Origin: Gammaproteobacteria bacterium UBA3532
Lineage (GTDB): Bacteria > Pseudomonadota > Gammaproteobacteria > Enterobacterales > UBA3532
Direction: 5' to 3'
DNA length: 32,163 nt
NCBI GenBank assembly: GCA_002376965.1
Contig: DFOV01000204.1
Location: 1-32,163 of the forward strand
Positions within the stretch are counted from its first letter, which is position 1; each line of letters begins with the position of its first letter. A program made the translations under genes and the position numbers. Shown here piece after piece: positions 25,970 through 32,163 of this stretch. The notes beneath the pieces are model-generated. The model was not told the DNA's origin, did not search any database, and worked only from the letters and a program-made list of their open reading frames with translations.

Positions 25970-27925
25970 TCATTTTTTCAACTTTTTCGCTAGTTCTCGT
26001 ATCTCAGGTACCAGCTCATTGGCAGACGAACCATCACGATAACGTACGACTCGATAACGCTGCGCCAACCGTTTACCTTCCTCACCAACTAGCTTTTCTG
26101 CAACGAGCTTTTCTGCAACAACCAACTTCGAGTAAGGAGGCTTGCGCAGCGATTCTGGAGCAGCCAGCGCCAAAGACTGGTCGAGAATGCCAAACGCTTT
26201 TTCGAGTGGAGTAAGACGATGGCGAGGTATAGCAAACAACGCCACTACCGCGACAAATAACAGCAGAATAACGACCATTGCAATTAGCAATATGTGCCAT
26301 TGATTTGCCGCCAAACCAAGCTTTTGTAGCAACTCTTTTTGCCGCTCATGATCATATCCCAATACCATTTGATGCCATTGATGATTTAGGTAGTCCCAGC
26401 GCCACACCGCTTTTTGCAGCCATCCAATCCCACTGCCTATACTAACCGAACTACCTGCTCGCTCGGCCACGTCTTGTTGTAGCTGCTCTTCGACCCTTAA
26501 ATCAGAAATAGCCGCTGTCGGATCGAACCGTTGCCAACCACTACTGCTACTCCAGACTTCAACCCAGGCATGAGCATCGGACTGTCTGACAATAAGATAT
26601 TGCCCTACATCATTGACTTCTCCCCCCTGATAGCCGGTCACTACACGAGCCGGAAAGCCAGCAGCGCGTAATATGATGGCGACTGCAGATGCATAGTGGG
26701 CACAAAAGCCTCGCTGCGTCTCAAACCAGAAATGATCATAGCGACCCGCTTCGGGCAATAGTGGAGGAGACAGCGTATACCAATAAGGCTGCTGATTAAT
26801 GGTCGCGGTTAATTCGGCCACTACATCACTCAATGGCCTACCTGCTAATTGCTGGCCATAGCGTATCAAACGCGGATTGTTTTCAGGCAAAGTACGATAA
26901 TAAGCTTCTTCTCTGCTTGATAGCCTGGTTACCGGAAACTCAGACAAACCTGGCACACTGGTTAGCTTATAGCGCATTCGTGCGGTTAATGCTTTTCGCT
27001 TAGTAGGCACCATGCCTTCATCAGAAACCCTCCGGTTATTACTATCAATTAAATAGTCCAGGCTTGGCAATGCCTTAACTTTCTGAGGCTCCATGGTTAT
27101 CTGGTAGGCCACCGCGCTCCCCTGCTCAGTAGCATAGTCAATAGCCCCAACATTGCGTTTTTCACCCTGACTCCATTTAATGCCATCAAAAAGCGACAAG
27201 CTATAAACACGAAAATAGCGCATCATCTCAGGCGGCATTTCACCTTCCAGAAAGTCGACCCTAAAAGCTACACTGTTATCCTGATTCAGATTGGCTATAT
27301 CGCCCGGCGACATATCTTCTGATAAACCAGATAATGCCTGGCCTAGGTTGGGTAATCCCAACTGCGCTGTCGGCAGCCGTGGAAAAGCGACATAAAAGAA
27401 ACTCATCAAAGGTATGCTGATGACCACCAGCATAAGCGAAAACTTAGCCATACCAAATTCCCGCATTTTGCTATTTGTACCTATTGCAGACAGCATTATA
27501 AGAAAATACATAAGCCCGCTAAGGCCCAACAGCATAAAAACCGCTGAAGGTATCCCTTGATAAAAAAGAAAGTTCACACCCAGCCCAAAAAAGCCCAGCG
27601 CTAAAACAATATAAAGTTCGCGTCGAGTACGCATTTCAAAGCATTTAAGCAATACGGTGGCAATAAAAAAGCTCACCGCTGAAGACTGAGAAATAAAGGG
27701 GGAGTAATTAAGCTTGATGGCAACTGCATAACCAGCCAACAGCGAAAACTTGATAAGTACAGTTAACCACCCACTAAAACGTTGACGCCAGAATATAAAA
27801 GGAAACAACAACAATGTGGCGGCAATCACCAATCCCGGTTGATGGTAGATCAAGGGGGACAGCACAAAATACAGTAATGCCACCAACTGCAAGTAATGAC
27901 GACGAGTCAGTATATCGCTGGTCAC
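25970..27925 (-). CDS. tgpA: TgpA-like transglutaminase-family membrane protein
   Basis: This 651-residue protein matches the TgpA architecture: about six N-terminal membrane helices (DUF3488, residues 10-185), a periplasmic transglutaminase-like domain, then a membrane helix near 540-565 and a cytoplasmic DUF4129-type tail. The catalytic triad is present: Cys408 in QRGFCAHYASA, His452 in SDAHAWVEVW and Asp468 in RFDPT. In Pseudomonas aeruginosa TgpA is essential and lies beside moxR and DUF58 genes, the same arrangement as here. Its substrate is not established. Translation starts at GTG 27925; the start overlaps the DUF58 stop by one base (TAGTG), and a purine-rich GGGGAGGG lies upstream. 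The tail contains an in-frame duplication of VAEKL. Confidence 0.88.
   Translation of the reverse strand: MTSDILTRRHYLQLVALLYFVLSPLIYHQPGLVIAATLLLFPFIFWRQRFSGWLTVLIKFSLLAGYAVAIKLNYSPFISQSSAVSFFIATVLLKCFEMRTRRELYIVLALGFFGLGVNFLFYQGIPSAVFMLLGLSGLMYFLIMLSAIGTNSKMREFGMAKFSLMLVVISIPLMSFFYVAFPRLPTAQLGLPNLGQALSGLSEDMSPGDIANLNQDNSVAFRVDFLEGEMPPEMMRYFRVYSLSLFDGIKWSQGEKRNVGAIDYATEQGSAVAYQITMEPQKVKALPSLDYLIDSNNRRVSDEGMVPTKRKALTARMRYKLTSVPGLSEFPVTRLSSREEAYYRTLPENNPRLIRYGQQLAGRPLSDVVAELTATINQQPYWYTLSPPLLPEAGRYDHFWFETQRGFCAHYASAVAIILRAAGFPARVVTGYQGGEVNDVGQYLIVRQSDAHAWVEVWSSSSGWQRFDPTAAISDLRVEEQLQQDVAERAGSSVSIGSGIGWLQKAVWRWDYLNHQWHQMVLGYDHERQKELLQKLGLAANQWHILLIAMVVILLLFVAVVALFAIPRHRLTPLEKAFGILDQSLALAAPESLRKPPYSKLVVAEKLVAEKLVGEEGKRLAQRYRVVRYRDGSSANELVPEIRELAKKLKK
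26091..26120. repeat. In-frame 15-bp tandem duplication within tgpA
   Basis: Two 15-base units (26091-26105 and 26106-26120, agcttttctgcaac plus g or a) lie in direct tandem and differ only at the last base. On the minus strand they encode the repeated pentapeptide VAEKL in the cytoplasmic tail of TgpA. Replication slippage is the simplest origin. Confidence 0.8.
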
Positions 27926-28875
27926 TACCTACCCTCCCCATACATGGCTAAGGCCTTTAAGCACTGTCGAAGATGCGCTTCACCAGTTCCTGTATCATGG
28001 CGTTGTGAACCAAGGACTAACCCATAGGAGAGGCCTTTATTCTCAGCTTCGATACACCAGTGGGCAAGATGGCTTAGCTTTAATTCAAGATCATTCGCCG
28101 GTGAATTATCTAACGAAAAGATATTATCGACTGCGGTTTCTGCCCTCAGATCTTTCACGAAAGGCAACCCCGTCTTAGCATAGGCAGACCAAGCAACACG
28201 AGACATACTATCCCCCTGTTGAAACGGCCTTAAGCCAAAAAACTGCTCACCCGGCTTAGCTGAAGAAGACTCACTTTCATCTTGTTCATCTGCTGTGCCT
28301 GAAGGCCACATACTAGGATCAATGGCCTTAGGATAAACAAGTGTTGAGGCATTCACATGGGCATAGGTCCAAGCCCGAAACAAGCCAGAAGGAAAGGCTG
28401 TAACTACCTTTATTCGCGGAGCGAAATGCAGGCCCCGTCTTCGTGCTTTTTCAAGCACCATGAGCTTAGCTGACTCACCAGCGCTTACATCAACACTAGT
28501 TCCGCCCTCCAGCCGTATATTCCTATGATTGCGCTGGCTACTAGCAGCGAAACAGAAACCAAGAGATTCGCCGACCGTAGCCTCTCTCCCATAGCTAGGT
28601 GACAAAACCAGACCAACAAGGTTTCGAACGGTAAAGATCATCACCACAAAGCCAATCGCCATCATCCAAAAGGCCATGATGTAAGCCATGCTGTTCTGAT
28701 AGTTAATCGCACCGACAATTAATAGTACCGTCGCAAGTGCATATAAATAGCCGAGTGGTGTAGGTAGGATAAAGACATTATTGAACTGCACTTTATGCTC
28801 GCTGGCCATGGGAAAGCGTCTATCCAACCAGCTTTGAAACCGTGCCTTAAGCCCTCTTGCTCCGCGTTTAAGCAT
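27925..28875 (-). CDS. DUF58 domain-containing protein
   Basis: From ATG 28875 this is a 316-residue inner-membrane protein with two N-terminal membrane helices (about 40-85). It has the conserved DUF58 signature FGLRPFQQGDSMSRVAW followed by SAYAKTGLPFVKD. The FxxRxYxxGDxxRxIDWxxxAR-like pattern places it in the group next to MoxR ATPases, sometimes called MoxR-VWA-like clusters. A longer frame from ATG 28947 lies inside the upstream moxR gene and adds 24 residues with a poor match; the shorter start, four bases after the moxR stop, gives the usual basic leader. Its stop overlaps the tgpA start by one base. The role is unknown, probably in the envelope with MoxR and TgpA. Confidence 0.87.
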   Translation of the reverse strand: MLKRGARGLKARFQSWLDRRFPMASEHKVQFNNVFILPTPLGYLYALATVLLIVGAINYQNSMAYIMAFWMMAIGFVVMIFTVRNLVGLVLSPSYGREATVGESLGFCFAASSQRNHRNIRLEGGTSVDVSAGESAKLMVLEKARRRGLHFAPRIKVVTAFPSGLFRAWTYAHVNASTLVYPKAIDPSMWPSGTADEQDESESSSAKPGEQFFGLRPFQQGDSMSRVAWSAYAKTGLPFVKDLRAETAVDNIFSLDNSPANDLELKLSHLAHWCIEAENKGLSYGLVLGSQRHDTGTGEAHLRQCLKALAMYGEGR

Positions 28876-28879
28876 CGAT

Positions 28880-29782
28880 TTACACAGGAACCTTAATCGC
28901 TGACAATATAACCTCACTAGGCAGCTTATGTTGAGCGGTTTCAGCAAAGACCAATCGATGATTTACTACCGGTTCAACCACAGCAATAACATCCTCGGGA
29001 ATAACATAATTGCGCTCATGCACGATGGCCCATGCTTTGGACGCGGCTACCAGTCCAATCCCTGCTCTGGGAGATAAGCCATGAGTGAAAACTCCGGATT
29101 GGCGGCTATATTTTAAAATTTCTTGAATAAGCAATACCACAGGCTCTTTCATCGCGACTTGCTCAACTTTTTTCTGAAGAGAAACCAACTCTTCTTCACT
29201 AAGCAGCTTTTCTAGCGAGCGATGGGACGGCGCTTGACCGAGTAGCAATCGCTTCTCACTGTCTGGGTCAGGGTAACCGAGAGAAACTTTCATTAGGAAA
29301 CGGTCAAGCTGCGACTCGGGCAGACCAAATGTTCCTAACTGATAGCCGGGATTCTGACTGGCAATCACAAAAAACACATCCGGCAGCGGGTAGCTACCAT
29401 TCTCAACCGTAACCTGCTTTTCCTCCATAGCTTCAAGCAAAGCACTTTGGGTTTTTGGACTTGCCCTGTTTATCTCATCGGCTAACAGCACTTGATTAAA
29501 TATCGGCCCTTTTCGAAACTCAAAGCGCTTTTCTTCCGGGATAAATATCATGCCACCGGTAATATCAGCTGGTAGCAAGTCGCTGGTGAATTGCACCCGA
29601 TTAAAAGATAAGCCAAGCACATTAGCCAGGGTATGAGCCAAGGTTGTTTTTCCCATACCCGGAAGATCTTCAAGCAACAGGTGCCCACGCGCCAAGGCAC
29701 ATGTCAAAGCCAGTCGAATTTCTGTTTCTTTACCCAGTACTACTCGTCCAATTTGCTCAATCAGGTTATTTATTGTTGTCAT
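28880..29782 (-). CDS. MoxR-family AAA ATPase
   Basis: This 300-residue MoxR-type AAA+ ATPase (AAA_3) has Walker A LPGMGKTTL (40-48, Lys45), Walker B VLLADEINRA, the QSALLEAMEE sensor-loop region, ASQNP sensor 1, and the C-terminal lid with LSPRAGIGLV. MoxR proteins are proposed to act as chaperones that assemble protein or membrane complexes, often encoded with DUF58 and transglutaminase genes as here. Its ATG at 29782 lies inside the 3' end of rlmKL, overlapping it by 17 bases, so it is probably translated by coupling. DUF58 starts four bases after its stop. Confidence 0.91.
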   Translation of the reverse strand: MTTINNLIEQIGRVVLGKETEIRLALTCALARGHLLLEDLPGMGKTTLAHTLANVLGLSFNRVQFTSDLLPADITGGMIFIPEEKRFEFRKGPIFNQVLLADEINRASPKTQSALLEAMEEKQVTVENGSYPLPDVFFVIASQNPGYQLGTFGLPESQLDRFLMKVSLGYPDPDSEKRLLLGQAPSHRSLEKLLSEEELVSLQKKVEQVAMKEPVVLLIQEILKYSRQSGVFTHGLSPRAGIGLVAASKAWAIVHERNYVIPEDVIAVVEPVVNHRLVFAETAQHKLPSEVILSAIKVPV

Positions 29783-31967
29783 GTGTTATTCGCCAACATT
29801 GATGGATTTTTTTATTGCGCGCATAATCCATATCCAGGGTCTGCGCCGTAATTTCCTCTACATTAAACATAGTCGACAACCGCTCATCTAATTTAAATTT
29901 CTGGAAATTATTAGAAAAAATGAGCGTGCCATCAGGCACCAAATGCCTCATAGCTTTCTCGATTAGCTCGACATGTTGCAGTTGGACATCGAAAACCCCA
30001 TCAAGTTTTTTTGAATTTGAAAATGTCGGCGGGTCGACAAAGATAAGCTCATATTGATTACTGCTAGTCTCTAGAAATTGCATAACATCTTGATTGATCA
30101 AGGAATGACATGAGGCATCCAATCCATTTAGCTGAATGTTTCGTTGTGCCCAAGCCAAGTAGGTCTTTGACAAATCGACCGAGTCAGTTACTACTGCACC
30201 ACCCAGTGCCGCACTTATGGTGACAGCGCCTGTATAGCAAAACAGATTCAAAAAGCGCTTGTTATTGGCATTTTCCCTTATCCATCGTCGCATGGGGCGA
30301 TGATCTAAAAACAGGCCGGTATCCAAATAATCAAACAGGTTTACCTCAAACTTAGCGCCATATTCATCTACCACTTGCCGGTGCTGAGTATCAGCCAGTT
30401 TTCGATAGTTGTCGCGAGCATTCGACTGGCGTAGCTTGGTACTTACTTGACGGTTGCTTAAGCCAAATGCCTGCATCACTGCCAATACCACTTCTTTAGC
30501 GCGGCGTTGCTGGTCTTCCAAAGGAACAGACTTGGGCGCTTTATATTCCTGCAGATGGTAATTGCCATCGTATACATCTATAGCAAATTTATACTCTGGC
30601 AAATCAGCATCATACAAACGGTAACAGTTGATACCTTCTCTCTTCAGCCAACGAGAAAGCTTTTTCTGATTTTTCAACAAACGGTTAACTAAAAATTTCG
30701 CCCCTTCACTTAACACCAGGTCAGTTTCATCTGAAGCTTTTACTTTGTTCGATTCGTTCAGAGGGCTTGCTTGGTCTAATGCTTCGACCGCTTGTTTCGT
30801 CGTGGATTGACTTAATCTATACTGATAAAACTCACACTCCAGCGCACCGTTATACACCTTATTCTTCTTGTCTGCTCGTAACCTCAACTGGTGAGCCAAT
30901 GACTGCTCAGGTGTGATCAAACCAAGCACCCATCCAGCAAACTCGTCTTTACATGTTTTTCCAAGACGACTATATAAGCGGTACAATGAATCCACATCAT
31001 CCAAGCGCTTACCATATGGTGGGTTTGTTATGATTAGCCCTCGATTCATATGTGCTTTTGGTAGCTGGTGTTTGGTAAAGTCGCGTTGTTCAACATTGAT
31101 AACTTTTGATAATCCCGCCTTTTCCATGTTGCTCTTCGCCGCAAGAATAGCTTTCTCATCTTTATCGAAACCAAACGCAATGACTGACCCGCTTTCAATT
31201 GCTTCCAGCTTTAGCTTTTCTTTTTCAAGCAGTGACTGCCAAACCTCAGACTGGTGTCCCTTCCAAGGAAAGAAACCGTAGCGAGACCGATAGATCCCAG
31301 GAGCAATACCCAGCGCCATAAGAGCCCCCTCAATAAGAAAAGTCCCTGAACCACACATTGGATCAACAATGGAAGACTCTGGCGAGAAGCTGTCAGGCCA
31401 GCCTATGCGTTGCAGTAATGCTGCGGCAACATTCTCTTTTATTGGTGCTTCAACACCAGCTACACGATAACCGCGCTTATGTAAGGGGTCACCACTTAAA
31501 TCGAGGGCGAGGGTTAGATTTGACCACTTATCGAGAAATGCATTGATGCGTAAATGAGGCGTTTTTTTATCGACAACTGGGCGCTTTCCAAAATAGTCGC
31601 GACTCCAATCGCAAAACGCGTCCTTGATTTTCAAGCTACCAAAGTGAGTATTGCGAATTTCATCGGACGTGCCGTTAAAATCGATACAGATCGAGCGTGG
31701 TAGTGACACATGTTCCTGCCAGGGAAACTCAATAACATGACGATATAGATCTTCGGCATCGGTAATTTTTACCGTCGTTAATGCTAATAAAACCCGACTT
31801 GCGATTCGTGACCCAAGACAGGTTCGATAGATCGTTTCGATATCGCACTGACCAGTTACCGCACCTACCGAATCGGATAGCTCTTTCCATCCAAGGTGCT
31901 CTAATTCTTTATGCAGCAAGCCTTCAAGACCACGCGCCGCCGTCGCGGTGACATGATAATCAACCAC
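29766..31967 (-). CDS. rlmL: Bifunctional 23S rRNA methyltransferase RlmKL
   Basis: This 733-residue fused enzyme makes m2G2445 (RlmL half) and m7G2069 (RlmK half) in 23S rRNA; E. coli RlmKL is 702 residues. An N-terminal THUMP domain (about 45-165) is followed by the RlmL methyltransferase with DPMCGSGTFLIEGALMA (202-218) and the catalytic NPPYGKRL. The C-terminal RlmK methyltransferase has NLFCYTGAVTISAALGG and VDPPTFSNSKK. Both halves have intact SAM-binding motifs. Translation starts at GTG 31967, supported by AAGGGG (31973-31978) five bases before it. It is the first gene of a five-gene minus-strand chain and is divergent from the initiator tRNA gene. Confidence 0.95.
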   Translation of the reverse strand: MVDYHVTATAARGLEGLLHKELEHLGWKELSDSVGAVTGQCDIETIYRTCLGSRIASRVLLALTTVKITDAEDLYRHVIEFPWQEHVSLPRSICIDFNGTSDEIRNTHFGSLKIKDAFCDWSRDYFGKRPVVDKKTPHLRINAFLDKWSNLTLALDLSGDPLHKRGYRVAGVEAPIKENVAAALLQRIGWPDSFSPESSIVDPMCGSGTFLIEGALMALGIAPGIYRSRYGFFPWKGHQSEVWQSLLEKEKLKLEAIESGSVIAFGFDKDEKAILAAKSNMEKAGLSKVINVEQRDFTKHQLPKAHMNRGLIITNPPYGKRLDDVDSLYRLYSRLGKTCKDEFAGWVLGLITPEQSLAHQLRLRADKKNKVYNGALECEFYQYRLSQSTTKQAVEALDQASPLNESNKVKASDETDLVLSEGAKFLVNRLLKNQKKLSRWLKREGINCYRLYDADLPEYKFAIDVYDGNYHLQEYKAPKSVPLEDQQRRAKEVVLAVMQAFGLSNRQVSTKLRQSNARDNYRKLADTQHRQVVDEYGAKFEVNLFDYLDTGLFLDHRPMRRWIRENANNKRFLNLFCYTGAVTISAALGGAVVTDSVDLSKTYLAWAQRNIQLNGLDASCHSLINQDVMQFLETSSNQYELIFVDPPTFSNSKKLDGVFDVQLQHVELIEKAMRHLVPDGTLIFSNNFQKFKLDERLSTMFNVEEITAQTLDMDYARNKKIHQCWRITHDNNK

Positions 31968-31972
31968 AATAA

Positions 31973-31978
31973 CCCCTT
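31973..31978 (-). promoter_or_regulatory. Ribosome binding site supporting the rlmKL GTG start
   Basis: AAGGGG on the minus strand lies five bases before GTG 31967. It supports a GTG start giving MVDYHVTATA, the expected THUMP leader. Confidence 0.7.
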
Positions 31979-32078
31979 ATGAGAATAGTTTTAGATTGGA
32001 TACCAGTGGCTAAAACTTAACGGCTTCCGGTCATGTTGGATGCTGAAAAGCGGTCTTTAGCCATGTAAAAATATAAAT

Positions 32079-32107
32079 TTGACAAGAGTTTATCACATCC
32101 GTATAAT
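32079..32107 (+). promoter_or_regulatory. Consensus sigma-70 promoter of the initiator tRNA gene
   Basis: TTGACA (32079-32084) and TATAAT (32102-32107) are exact consensus hexamers with the ideal 17-base spacer. Transcription would start near 32114, leaving a leader of about seven bases before the tRNA. Confidence 0.9.
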
Positions 32108-32120
32108 TCTCGCTCGTTGT

Positions 32121-32163
32121 CGCGGGGTGGAGCAGCTTGGTAGCTCGTCGGGCTCATAACCCG
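32121..32163 (+). tRNA. Initiator tRNA-Met (CAT), 3' end outside window
   Basis: The first 43 bases of a tRNA gene are visible. They include the acceptor 5' strand CGCGGGG, a D-arm with AGCTTGGTAGCT, and an anticodon arm CGGGCTCATAACCCG with a CAT anticodon. Three consecutive G-C pairs in the anticodon stem and C at position 1 are the hallmarks of initiator rather than elongator tRNA-Met. The T-arm and acceptor 3' strand lie beyond the edge. Confidence 0.93.

Noticed and set aside
28876..28947. Upstream start for the DUF58 gene
   Set aside because: It lies within moxR and adds residues unlike the family; the start at 28875 fits the usual leader and the moxR stop.

Overview
The window looks like chromosomal DNA of a free-living, probably marine gammaproteobacterium with moderate GC (mid-40s by eye). 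The evidence is the set of close E. coli or Pseudomonas counterparts: PrkA/YeaG, YeaH, YcgB, TatA, TatC, TopA, PrpC, Uup, Slt70, TgpA and the fused RlmKL. It also carries a Pla-1/cef-type lipase lipoprotein and a GlyGly-CTERM protein, both typical of Vibrio, Shewanella, Alteromonas and Cellvibrionales-like lineages. I cannot name a genus. No insertion sequence, phage or CRISPR array is visible, so this is mostly ordinary core genome with a few unusual local arrangements.

Left part (1-5242). An unrecognised helical protein runs off the left edge on the minus strand. A 775-base gap follows and holds a decayed piece of a YafY/WYL-type regulator. Next comes a tandem cyclic-nucleotide-binding-like protein without a DNA-binding domain. 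A bidirectional terminator separates it from a convergent extracellular lipase lipoprotein. The lipase is divergent from the next operon.

Stress-kinase operon and Tat genes (5243-11250). prkA, yeaH and ycgB are tightly packed, with a perfect FNR/Anr box upstream. tatA and tatC follow with only 27 bases between them and no tatB. A strong 12-bp hairpin terminator closes the block against convergent topA.

Minus-strand core block (11297-22966). This holds topA, an orphan PAS-domain sensor kinase, a stand-alone 2-methylcitrate synthase, a half-size ABC exporter, a DUF3466/HAF-repeat protein with a GlyGly-CTERM tail, and uup. uup is divergent from slt.

Right part (23142-32163). Slt70 and a short CheZ-like protein are on the plus strand. 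Facing them is a minus-strand chain, rlmKL - moxR - DUF58 - tgpA - glutaredoxin-like. Its genes overlap or are separated by a few bases, so it probably forms one transcript. The window ends inside an initiator tRNA-Met gene with a consensus sigma-70 promoter.

I found no clearly new multi-gene system. The observations most worth checking are the missing tatB, the FNR box in front of the prkA operon, the CheZ-like protein outside any chemotaxis cluster, and the coupling of rlmKL to the MoxR/DUF58/TgpA module.
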